DNA from: an uncultured Mycobacterium sp.
GTDB taxonomy: Bacteria; Actinomycetota; Actinomycetes; Mycobacteriales; Mycobacteriaceae
Reading direction: 5' to 3'
DNA length: 43,328 nt
Assembly (NCBI GenBank): GCA_900078375.1
Contig: FLQS01000015.1
Location: forward strand, 66,594-109,921
In this document: positions 28,484-36,373 of the stretch, piece by piece
Layout: each line of letters opens with the position of its first letter
How positions within the stretch are numbered: the stretch's first letter is position 1
Notes under the pieces: model-generated
What the model was told of the DNA's origin: nothing
The model's input: the letters and a program-made list of their open reading frames with translations, nothing else
Database searches by the model: none
Translations under genes and position numbers: made by a program

Positions 28484-30174
28484 CGCGGCAGGACGCCACG
28501 TGGTGGAAGTCCGCCGTCGTCTACCAGATCTATCCTCGCAGCTTCGCCGATTCGAACGGCGACGGGTTCGGCGACCTCGGTGGCATCATCGAGCGGCTCA
28601 GCTATCTACAGGCGCTGGGGGTCGATGTCATCTGGCTATCACCGATCTACCCGTCACCGCAGGCCGACAACGGCTATGACATCAGCGATTACCGCGACAT
28701 CGACCCGCTGTTCGGCACGCTCGCTGAGTTCGATCTGCTGCTCGCAAAGATCCACGAATGCGGAATGAAGCTCGTGATGGACCTGGTGGTCAACCACACC
28801 TCCGACGAGCACCCGTGGTTCGTCGAGTCACGCTCCTCGCGGCATAACCCGAAGCGGGACTGGTACATCTGGCGCGACTCCCGTGCGGGTGCCGAGCCGA
28901 ACAATTGGGGCTCGTTCTTCTCCGGATCAGCGTGGACGTGGGATGACGTCACCGGCCAGTACTACCTGCACCTGTTCGACCGCAAGCAACCGGACTTGAA
29001 CTGGGACAACCCACTCGTGCGAAAAGCCATGCAGGACATCATGGTTTGGTGGCTCGACCGCGGTGTCGACGGCTTCCGAATGGATGTCGCCAATTTCATC
29101 TCCAAAAACCCGGGACTCCCAGACGCGCCGACCGTCCCCGGCCATCGGTTCGTCATCGCCGTTGATGAGTTCGTCGATGGGCCGCACGTGCACGAGTACC
29201 TCGCCGAGCTGACTCGCGAGGTCTTCGAAAGCCGCGACGGTGAGTTCATCACGGTGGGGGAGATGCCCGGGGTGACCCCCGAGCAAGGGCGCCTGTATAC
29301 CGACCCGGCCCGGGGTGAAGTCAACATGGTGTTTCAATTCGAGCACGTGACCGTGGATCAGAGCCCGGCAAACAAGTTCGAGCACCGCGGGCTCAACCTG
29401 GTCGACCTCAAGAAAGCGTTCGACCGATGGCAGGCGGCGTTGGCCGAAATCGGCTGGAACAGCTTGTACTGGCAGAACCACGACCAGCCTCGCGTCGTTT
29501 CCCGATTCGGCGATGACGACCCGGACTACTGGGCTGCATCGGCGAAGGCACTCGCCACGATTCTGCACGGCATGCGCGGCACACCGTTCGTCTATCAAGG
29601 CGAAGAACTGGGAATGACGAACTACCCGTTCCGCGGTGCGCACGACCACCAGGACCTCGAGGCCGTCAATTACTACACGAGTGTGGTCGAACTCGGCGGC
29701 GACGAGAGCGCCGCCCTGGCCGGCCTGGCCGCGATGAGCCGTGACAACGCCCGCACGCCGATGCAATGGGGCCCGGGACGCAACGCTGGATTCACGACCG
29801 GTGACCCGCGGATGCCGGTCAACCCGAACCACACGTGGCTGAATGCGGAATCACAACTCGCCGCATCGGATTCCGTGTTCGGTCATTACCAGGCGCTCAT
29901 CCGCCTCCGTCACAAAGTGCCGATCCTCGTGCACGGGGACTTGACGCCGCTGATGGCTGAGGACCCGCAGATCTGGGCCTACACCAGACGCACGCAGCAG
30001 GGGGCGATCCTCGTGATCGCCAACTGCGGCCGTCAGCCCAGGACTGTTCACATCGGCGCCGAGTGGATCGGCGCCGGCCTGCTGCTCGGCAACCTCCCGG
30101 ACACCCCGGCCGCGCCGACATCGGCGTTCCTGCAGTTGGCCGGCTGGGATGCGCGCATCTACGCCGCCGGCTGA
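28480..30174 (+). CDS. GH13 alpha-glucosidase (oligo-1,6-glucosidase-like)
   Basis: A 564-residue GH13 enzyme with a TIM barrel: VVYQIYPRSFADSNGDGFGD, DLVVNHTSD (101-109), nucleophile D202 in GFRMDVANF, acid/base E261 in TVGEMPG, and stabiliser D335 in QNHDQPR, then a C-terminal beta domain. The residue after the nucleophile is Val, which in this subfamily goes with alpha-1,6-type substrates. Hydrolysis or glycosyl transfer on short alpha-glucosides (isomaltose, trehalose- or sucrose-like) is likely. It has no signal peptide. ATG 28480 overlaps the GT4 stop; the upstream open frame is read-through inside the GT4 gene. Confidence 0.94.
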   Translation: MTRQDATWWKSAVVYQIYPRSFADSNGDGFGDLGGIIERLSYLQALGVDVIWLSPIYPSPQADNGYDISDYRDIDPLFGTLAEFDLLLAKIHECGMKLVMDLVVNHTSDEHPWFVESRSSRHNPKRDWYIWRDSRAGAEPNNWGSFFSGSAWTWDDVTGQYYLHLFDRKQPDLNWDNPLVRKAMQDIMVWWLDRGVDGFRMDVANFISKNPGLPDAPTVPGHRFVIAVDEFVDGPHVHEYLAELTREVFESRDGEFITVGEMPGVTPEQGRLYTDPARGEVNMVFQFEHVTVDQSPANKFEHRGLNLVDLKKAFDRWQAALAEIGWNSLYWQNHDQPRVVSRFGDDDPDYWAASAKALATILHGMRGTPFVYQGEELGMTNYPFRGAHDHQDLEAVNYYTSVVELGGDESAALAGLAAMSRDNARTPMQWGPGRNAGFTTGDPRMPVNPNHTWLNAESQLAASDSVFGHYQALIRLRHKVPILVHGDLTPLMAEDPQIWAYTRRTQQGAILVIANCGRQPRTVHIGAEWIGAGLLLGNLPDTPAAPTSAFLQLAGWDARIYAAG

Positions 30175-30360
30175 CCAGCGGTTCAGTCACGAGCGGCTCG
30201 CTCCCGACCACGCGTTTCACCCGGCAAGGGTGTAGTCTGAAAACTGTTGGTACCCCCAGCCAGTCTGGAATGGCTCAGCTTCTGACGCTGACCTGCCCGA
30301 GCAATCGCTCACGCCGGACACACCGTTTTGCCGCTCAGTCGGGATAATTTCTTGAACGCT

Positions 30361-31530
30361 ATGCCCTTATTTAAACCTTTGTTTTCTCCCCTTGGAGTGC
30401 AACATTTTTCGAGGATCCCAAGCTTCGGGATCCTCAGCACGCACCCACCGACCCCGTGCGGGATCGCGACGTTCAGCGCTGCGCTCTCCGACGGACTGGA
30501 AGGCATGGGCGCCGATGTCACTGTGGTGCGCGTGGCCGACGAGTTCCCTTCTGCTCGCGTCAACGTCATCGGAGAACTCGTGAACGGTTCCCCGAAGTCC
30601 GTCGCGGAATGCTCGGAACTGCTGAACCAGAGCGACATTGCAGTCATCCAGCATGAATACGGCATCTACGGTGGTCCGGACGGCGACGAAGTCGTGGAGA
30701 TCATGGCCGGCTTGCGCGCGCCGTCCGTCGTCGTCGCTCACACGGTTCTCAAAGATCCGACGCCGCATCAGCGTTCGGTACTCGAAGCGGTCGTGGAGTC
30801 CGCAGACCAAGTGGTCGTCATGTCCGAGGCGGCCAAGCACCGACTGGGCGCCGGCTACACCATCGACCGCACCAAGGTGGTCACGATCCCGCACGGCGCG
30901 ACCGTACCCGACGCCACCACCCTGAAGCGCCCGGCTCGACCCATCATCTTGACGTGGGGCCTGTTGGGACCCGGCAAGGGCATCGAGCGGGTCATCGACG
31001 CAATGGCGTCGCTCAAGGACCTCCCCGGCCAGCCGCGGTATCTGATCGCCGGTAGAACCCACCCCAAGGTGCTCGCCGCCGAGGGGGAGGCGTATCGCGA
31101 AGCCCTCATCGAGCGAGCCCGGCGGCTCGGCGTTGCCGGGTCGGTGTCGTTCGATCCCGTGTATCGCAGCCCTGCGGATGTGATCGCGCTCGTCCAGTCC
31201 GCGGCCGTCGTCGTACTTCCCTACGACTCCAAGGACCAGGTCACCTCCGGTGTTCTGGTCGACTCCGTGGCCAGCGGACGTCCAATCGTCGCGACCGCCT
31301 TTCCGCATGCTCTCGAGATGCTCGGTAGCGGTGCGGGCACCGTCGTCGATCACGACGATCCCGACGCGATGGTCGGTGCACTCCACCGATTGCTGACGGA
31401 TCCTCGCGTCGCGGGCTCCATGGCCGCGGAGTCCCGGGAACTGGCCCCGACGATGGCCTGGCCGATCGTCGCCAATACCTATGTGGCCCTGGCCCAGCGG
31501 CTGCTCGGCGCACGGTTGGCACTGACGTGA
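30361..31530 (+). CDS. GT4-family glycosyltransferase (second)
   Basis: A GT-B enzyme of about 389 residues with FGILSTHPPTPCGIATFSAA near the start, DIAVIQHEYGIYGGPDG, IILTWGLLGPGKGIERVIDA, and the C-terminal VTSGVLVDSVASGRPIVATA. The STHPPTPCGIATF start is typical of a GT4 subgroup found beside GH130 phosphorylases. ATG 30361 is chosen; TTG 30328 is open and neither has a good Shine-Dalgarno. The first codons are unusually AT-rich (30340-30410) compared with the rest. It overlaps the next gene by four bases (GTGA). Confidence 0.9.
   Translation: MPLFKPLFSPLGVQHFSRIPSFGILSTHPPTPCGIATFSAALSDGLEGMGADVTVVRVADEFPSARVNVIGELVNGSPKSVAECSELLNQSDIAVIQHEYGIYGGPDGDEVVEIMAGLRAPSVVVAHTVLKDPTPHQRSVLEAVVESADQVVVMSEAAKHRLGAGYTIDRTKVVTIPHGATVPDATTLKRPARPIILTWGLLGPGKGIERVIDAMASLKDLPGQPRYLIAGRTHPKVLAAEGEAYREALIERARRLGVAGSVSFDPVYRSPADVIALVQSAAVVVLPYDSKDQVTSGVLVDSVASGRPIVATAFPHALEMLGSGAGTVVDHDDPDAMVGALHRLLTDPRVAGSMAAESRELAPTMAWPIVANTYVALAQRLLGARLALT
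30411..30435 (+). repeat. Perfect hairpin in the early coding region of the second GT4 gene
   Basis: GAGGATCCC and GGGATCCTC form a perfect 9-bp stem with a seven-base loop, 50 bases into the GT4 gene. It could slow translation, or end an attenuator-like leader if the true start is further on. Confidence 0.55.
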
Positions 31531-32549
31531 CCAGCACTTCGCTGATTCCGTCGTTCGCCCATCTGTTGCGCATGACGGACCATCAGGCCACCTTCGAGCA
31601 CGCCCTGCTGACCGAACCCCGGCGCGAACACGGGTACTGCACCGATGACATGGCCAGAGTGCTCGTCGTCACCACTCGCGAGCCTGAGTCGTCGGGCCCG
31701 GTGAACGGTCTCGCAGGCAAGGCCCTGCAGTTCCTCAACGACGCTCAGTCCTATAACGGCGCTTGCCGCAACCGGATGGGCCAGGCCGGACGGTGGCTCG
31801 ACGAACCTACGACGGATGACCATTGGGGCCGATGCATCTGGGGGCTCGGCACGGCCGCAGCCAACAGCGATGTGAGTCTGGTGCGCAAGCTGGCCATCAT
31901 CCAGTTCGAGCGCGCCGCCAAGGCTAGATCCAAGTGGCCACGGGCAATGGCGTTCGCCGCCATCGGAGCCGCCGAGGTGCTCAGCGTCGACCCACGAAAT
32001 TCGGCGGCGCGAAAGCTCCTGGCCGACTACGCCGCCGCCGTCGACAGAGGCAACGACGACGCCGACTGGCCATGGCCGGAACCAAGACTTACCTACGCGA
32101 ACGCGATCCTCCCCGAGGCGATGATCGCGGCGGGCGTCGCGCTCGACGACGTGGAGCTACGACAGCGTGGGTTAAATCTGTTGGAGTGGCTGCTCGCCCA
32201 CGAGACAGCCGGCGGCCACCTTTCACCAACCCCCGTAGCGGGGTGTGGTCCGGGGGACAGCCGCCCTGCATTCGACCAGCAGCCGATCGAGGTCGCCACC
32301 CTGGCCGACGCCTGTGCGCGCGCTGCAACCATCGATGCGCGTTCGCTGTGGACCGACGGAATCCGCTCCGCCGCAGCCTGGTTCAACGGCGCCAACGATG
32401 CAGGACAGCCAATGTGGGATTCGGCGACCGGTGGTGGCTTCGACGGCCTGCACGCAGACGGCGTCAACCTCAACCAGGGCACGGAGTCGACCCTGGCGGT
32501 CATCTCGACCTTGCAGCGCGCACGGCGCTTCTCGCCCGCGCTGCAATGA
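31527..32549 (+). CDS. Alpha/alpha-toroid protein of the glycan cluster
   Basis: A 340-residue mostly helical protein whose pattern (RREHGYCTDDMARVLVVTTR, TTDDHWGRCIWGLGTAAANS, WPWPEPRLTYANAILPEAM, HADGVNLNQGTESTLAVIST) is that of an (alpha/alpha)6 barrel, as in several glycosidases and lyases. The acidic CTDDMAR and NQGTES segments, the latter near the C-terminus, may line an active site. Homologues are often labelled glycosyltransferase only because of their neighbours. No activity is known to me. It is coupled on both sides, to GT4 by GTGA and to GH130 by ATGA, so it should act on the same sugar. Confidence 0.85.
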   Translation: MTSTSLIPSFAHLLRMTDHQATFEHALLTEPRREHGYCTDDMARVLVVTTREPESSGPVNGLAGKALQFLNDAQSYNGACRNRMGQAGRWLDEPTTDDHWGRCIWGLGTAAANSDVSLVRKLAIIQFERAAKARSKWPRAMAFAAIGAAEVLSVDPRNSAARKLLADYAAAVDRGNDDADWPWPEPRLTYANAILPEAMIAAGVALDDVELRQRGLNLLEWLLAHETAGGHLSPTPVAGCGPGDSRPAFDQQPIEVATLADACARAATIDARSLWTDGIRSAAAWFNGANDAGQPMWDSATGGGFDGLHADGVNLNQGTESTLAVISTLQRARRFSPALQ

Positions 32550-34045
32550 CGTCCACCCGAACAGAGCTCGTCACGCGCGGTGCGCAGCGGGTCGCAGCCG
32601 ACCCGTCGCGGGTGATCACCCGGCTCTTCGTCCCAGGCCAGGAGGGTTTCGAGCTGCACGAGTCTCGGTCGGGAGTCGTGCTCGCGCGCATCCTCGCCCT
32701 CGCCGACGACGACGTCCACTCGTCTCTGGACGATGTCAAGACTCGCTTCGGCAGCCGTCACCGCGACCTCGCCGGTACTTTCCGGCGGAACGCCCAGGAA
32801 CTCGCCGACCGACTGGATCCCGACCGCGAGATCTCTGACGAGCGCATGCTGTTGCTTGGTGCGGCATTCACGAGCGAGTACGCCATCGAAGGTGCTGCGC
32901 TGTGCAATCCCAGCATCGTGGCTCACCCCGATCAAACAGATGTCGCAACGGGGAGCCTGCGATTCGTGCTCAGCGTCAGGGGAATTGGGGAAGGACACCG
33001 GTCCTCCATCGGGTTCCGCACCGGCATCGTCGACGCGGCGGGCCGCGCCACGATCGACGAGCCCTCCCCGTTCGTCACGACCGGGCGGGTCGACCCGACG
33101 CTCCTCGACAAGGCGATATTCCGTGTTGAGCTCGACCGGCACGCGAACGTCAGCGAGGCCGCCGCCTATGTGCTCAACGCGCTCGGTGACCTCTTCACCC
33201 GATCCGACCTCGACGAGCGGCTCGACGATCTGAGTGCCAACCTCAGCACCCGCGGCCACGCGCAGGACACGATCACCTTGATACGTGGCATCGCCGACCG
33301 CTCGTACACCATCGAATTCCCCGACCAAATACCTCTTTCCGAGCGTGTCCTGTGGCCTTCGATGGAGGCCGAGCAGGCCGGCATGGAGGACGCCCGCTTC
33401 GTTCGTTTCGTCGACTCCGACAGTTCGGTGACCTACTACGCCACCTACACGGCCTACGACGGATCCCACATCAGTCAACAGCTGCTCGAGACCAACGACT
33501 TCCAGGCCTTCACCTCGTCGCCGCTGGTCGGGCGTGCCGCGGCAAACAAGGGACTGGCCTTGTTTCCCCGCCGGATCCGAGGCAAGTACGCCGCCATGTC
33601 ACGATCCGACCGCGAAACCAACACAGTGGCCTTCGCCGATCACCTGTCGGTGTGGCCGAGTGCGTTGCCGTGCCAGCGGCCGACGGAGGTGTGGGAGGTC
33701 TTGCAACTCGGAAATTGTGGCCCGCCAATCGAAACCGACGCAGGGTGGCTGGTGCTGACTCACGGGGTTGGGCCGATGCGGACGTACAGCATCGGCGCGA
33801 TACTGCTCGATCTCGACGACCCAACCCGGATCATCGGTCGGCTGCGGCGGCCGCTCCTGACCCCCGCGCCTGACGAGCAGAACGGCTACGTCCCCAACGT
33901 CGTCTACTCGTGCGGCGCGCTCGTCCACGCCGGCACGCTGGTCCTCCCGTACGGGATTGGAGACGGTGCCATCGGGATCGCTACCACCCCGCTGCCCGAG
34001 TTGCTCAGTGCGCTCTCGACCGACCCGCGGTCAATGCTCGAGTAG
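32546..34045 (+). CDS. GH130-family glycoside phosphorylase
   Basis: A 499-residue protein with a five-bladed propeller pattern in its C-terminal 390 residues. Family marks are CNPSIV (120-125), VRGIGEGHRSSIGFRTG, GMEDARFVRF with the catalytic Asp (282; EDPR in most members, EDAR here) followed by YYATYTAYDG, and YSCGALVHAGTLVLPYGIGD near the end. GH130 enzymes use phosphate to split beta-mannosides, releasing mannose-1-phosphate, or run in reverse. The first 110 residues are an extra helical domain. ATG 32546 overlaps the toroid gene stop. It is the last gene of the cluster; exact linkage is unknown. Confidence 0.9.
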   Translation: MTSTRTELVTRGAQRVAADPSRVITRLFVPGQEGFELHESRSGVVLARILALADDDVHSSLDDVKTRFGSRHRDLAGTFRRNAQELADRLDPDREISDERMLLLGAAFTSEYAIEGAALCNPSIVAHPDQTDVATGSLRFVLSVRGIGEGHRSSIGFRTGIVDAAGRATIDEPSPFVTTGRVDPTLLDKAIFRVELDRHANVSEAAAYVLNALGDLFTRSDLDERLDDLSANLSTRGHAQDTITLIRGIADRSYTIEFPDQIPLSERVLWPSMEAEQAGMEDARFVRFVDSDSSVTYYATYTAYDGSHISQQLLETNDFQAFTSSPLVGRAAANKGLALFPRRIRGKYAAMSRSDRETNTVAFADHLSVWPSALPCQRPTEVWEVLQLGNCGPPIETDAGWLVLTHGVGPMRTYSIGAILLDLDDPTRIIGRLRRPLLTPAPDEQNGYVPNVVYSCGALVHAGTLVLPYGIGDGAIGIATTPLPELLSALSTDPRSMLE

Positions 34046-34236
34046 TCAGGTTGGCCCGCAGGAAGCTACCTGTGCGCTGCGTGCCGACCACGTCGGTGGC
34101 CTGCCCGTCGAGGTAACTCGGCCACCGCCGAGGTCACGCTCCTGCTCCAAAAACGCAGTCAGACACCAGCACACAGCATCCTGACTTGCCGAGCGTGGGG
34201 GATATCGTTGCGCAGCGGTCCACATCGTCGACGACA

Positions 34237-34257
34237 ACCCACACTCTCGGTGTGGGT
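34237..34257 (+). repeat. Hairpin before the DUF4232 gene
   Basis: ACCCACAC-TCTCG-GTGTGGGT is a perfect 8-bp stem. It is 192 bases after GH130 and 19 before GTG 34276, so it may be the terminator of the glycan operon or a 5'UTR structure. Confidence 0.4.
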
Positions 34258-34275
34258 GGGAGCTAAAGTCGTTCG

Positions 34276-34785
34276 GTGATCCCAAGATTTCTGGCGTTGG
34301 CAGTCGGCGCGCTTACCGCGGCGGCGCTGATCATTCCGGCGAGCCCGACAGCGGCGGCCGAACCGTCGTGCGCACCCGATTCGCTGAGCGTGAGTACCAG
34401 CGCACCAGGTTCTCCCGGCGACGCCACGCAGATCCACTTCGACGTGATCTTCACGAACACCTCGTCGCAACCGTGTGCGCTACAGGGTTACCCCGGCGTG
34501 GACCTCATCGGCCCCGATGACCCGATATGGGGTCCGGACTATCAGCTCCCGCAGCAAGCCGGTGACCCACAACCGGTCACACTCGCGCCCGGTGCCACTG
34601 CCGCCAGTCGCCTGACCTTCCTGCCCGACCCCAACGGCTGGGTTCCGAACACCATCGCGGTGACGCTGCCGAACGCGCCGGGAACGCTCGAGACGCCGTG
34701 GATCGCCGGCGGCGTTCCCGTTGCACGCCAGGATGCGGCGAGCCACCCCGGCACGTACGTCGGACCGCTGCACCCCGCCGACTGA
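34276..34785 (+). CDS. Exported DUF4232-type protein
   Basis: A 169-residue protein with a signal peptide (MIPRFLALAVGALTAAALII, cut after AAA) and one beta-sandwich domain of the DUF4232 kind. Its pattern is CAPDSLSVSTSAPGSPGDAT, FDVIFTNTSSQPCALQGYPG, LAPGATAASRLTFLPD and NTIAVTLPNAPG. Two Cys residues (in PSCAPD and QPCAL) probably form the family's disulphide. These are secreted or lipoproteins of unknown role, common in actinobacteria. The start is GTG 34276. Confidence 0.85.
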   Translation: MIPRFLALAVGALTAAALIIPASPTAAAEPSCAPDSLSVSTSAPGSPGDATQIHFDVIFTNTSSQPCALQGYPGVDLIGPDDPIWGPDYQLPQQAGDPQPVTLAPGATAASRLTFLPDPNGWVPNTIAVTLPNAPGTLETPWIAGGVPVARQDAASHPGTYVGPLHPAD

Positions 34786-34818
34786 ACCCCGCCCGATCGG
34801 GGTAGAAGTATCGGTGTG

Positions 34819-35304
34819 ATGGATACGCAGGAGTTGGCACGCGAACTTGGCCACCCCGGTGCGCAGGAACTGCTCGGTGGCGCCATGGCACGGCTGGCCT
34901 ACAACGGCCACGACGGCTTTCCGCGAGTCATACCCGTCGGCTTCCTCTGGACGGGGGAGCGCATCGTCGTCTCGACGGCGCCGACCTCCCCGAAGGCGCG
35001 TGCTCTTGCGTCGCGTCCGCAGGTTGGCCTGACCATCGACGGCGGCTCCACGCCAGACGAGGCCAAGGCCCTGTTGGTCCGCGGCCTCGCCACACTGGAG
35101 ACCGTCGACGGGGTCACCGAGGAGTACCTCGAGTCGGCGAGGAATTCGATGGACGGTCCCGGACTCGCCGAATTCGAACGCAACGTACAAGCGACGTATC
35201 AGCAGATGGTGCGCATCTCGATCGAGCCGCTCTGGGCGCGGTTTTACGATTTCGGCGCAGGCCGGCTGCCCGCGTTTCTCGCAGACCTCGTCGATGGCGG
35301 CTAG
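34819..35304 (+). CDS. Pyridoxamine 5'-phosphate oxidase-like flavoprotein
   Basis: A 161-residue split-barrel protein: MARLAYNGHDGFPRVIPVGF, LWTGERIVVSTAPTSPKARA, LASRPQVGLTIDGG and LLVRGLATLETVDG. The fold binds FMN or the deazaflavin F420 in mycobacterial relatives (FDOR groups), and the WTGERIVVSTAPTSPKARAL stretch fits a cofactor phosphate site. Substrate unknown. Start codons GTG 34816 and ATG 34819 are adjacent; I used the ATG. It is a single gene. Confidence 0.85.
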   Translation: MDTQELARELGHPGAQELLGGAMARLAYNGHDGFPRVIPVGFLWTGERIVVSTAPTSPKARALASRPQVGLTIDGGSTPDEAKALLVRGLATLETVDGVTEEYLESARNSMDGPGLAEFERNVQATYQQMVRISIEPLWARFYDFGAGRLPAFLADLVDGG

Positions 35305-35345
35305 CAGGACCAAGCAAGCGCCGGGACAGTCGCCCCTCGGAGTTG

Positions 35346-36113
35346 TCACGAAACCGACGAAGCTCCAACTGTCTCATCGAGCAGGTCTAGCACCGCCTGC
35401 CAGGCCCGTGTCGCGTGCAAAGCGTGATGGCCCACGCCGGGCACGGTGGCGACGACGTGGGTGGTGCCACCGGTCAATGAGCCGTCAGGATGCATCGGGG
35501 CGGCCCAAAAAGCGTGCTTGGCTCCACCGTAAACGTTTACGCGCCAATCAACTCCGGCATCCTGAAGCGCGCTGGTGAACGCAAACAGTTGATCGGGAGT
35601 GCAGAGTGGGTCTTCGGAGCCTGTGCACAGTAAGTAGGCTCCGCCCACGTTATTCCAATCTTCGGCGCGGGCGGCGGGCAAGCCCGGATGGATCGCGGCG
35701 AGTGCCTTGAACGGCACTCTCGCGCGAGCAAGTTCCAGCACGATTCGGCCACCGGCACCGTATCCGAGCGCTGCGAGCCGGTCGTGGTCGGCACCGGGCA
35801 CAGCAAGGAGAACGTCGAGCGCAGCACGGCCGATGCGTTGCATGCGGGTGGGGTCTGCCATCAGGGGCATGACCCGCTTCAGCATCGCTTGCGGGTCGCC
35901 GAAGAACGTCCGGCCAGCGTGGTAATCCATCGCGAGGGCGATGTAGCCGTGCTTGGCGAGGTCGTCGGCGCGACCGCGTTGATAGTCATCGAGACCGATT
36001 CCGTCATGTCCGATGAGCACTGCCGGCCAGGGAGGCTTGCCGTCTGGCCGTGCCAAGTGGGCCACCATCGTCAGTCCGTCGACGTCGTAGGTGACTTCGC
36101 GCGTGGCGATCAT
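35346..36113 (-). CDS. Dienelactone hydrolase-family protein lacking the nucleophile
   Basis: A 255-residue alpha/beta hydrolase of the dienelactone hydrolase family: PAVLIGHDGIGLDDYQRGRA, YIALAMDYHAG, and late VNVYGGAKHAFWAAP. The acid D168 (GSEDPL) and base H200 (GGAKHAF) are present. At the nucleophile elbow, where the family has GYCFGG or GxSxG, the sequence is LGYGAGGRI, so residue 119 is Gly (codon GGT at 35757-35759; TGT would be Cys). The rest of the fold looks intact, so it may be catalytically dead, a binding protein, or have a sequencing change at one base. Confidence 0.88.
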   Translation of the reverse strand: MIATREVTYDVDGLTMVAHLARPDGKPPWPAVLIGHDGIGLDDYQRGRADDLAKHGYIALAMDYHAGRTFFGDPQAMLKRVMPLMADPTRMQRIGRAALDVLLAVPGADHDRLAALGYGAGGRIVLELARARVPFKALAAIHPGLPAARAEDWNNVGGAYLLCTGSEDPLCTPDQLFAFTSALQDAGVDWRVNVYGGAKHAFWAAPMHPDGSLTGGTTHVVATVPGVGHHALHATRAWQAVLDLLDETVGASSVS

Positions 36114-36373
36114 GCGGTCACGTTAGCCAGGAGTTGTGCAATGTAGCGCCGCGTTCGCCCTAAGCTGACCGACCGCATCATCGGAGGTTGTCCCGAGTTC
36201 CGGAACATCGGTGGCGGCCCGGTGAGCATCAGGCTGCGCTCACCTGATCGCAGGTCTGGATTACCCATCCGCCATCGCCTTCAAGCCCGATGGCTCGCGC
36301 GCTCACGTCGCTAATGAGGGAACAACGCTGTGTGGGTACTCAATACGGCCGCCACCGACGAAACTCGTTCAAC

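Noticed and set aside
36241..36262. ACCTG-ATCG-CAGGT inverted repeat between the FAD oxidase end and the hydrolase start
   Set aside because: Five-bp arms in a gap that is not a promoter for either well-placed gene; probably chance.
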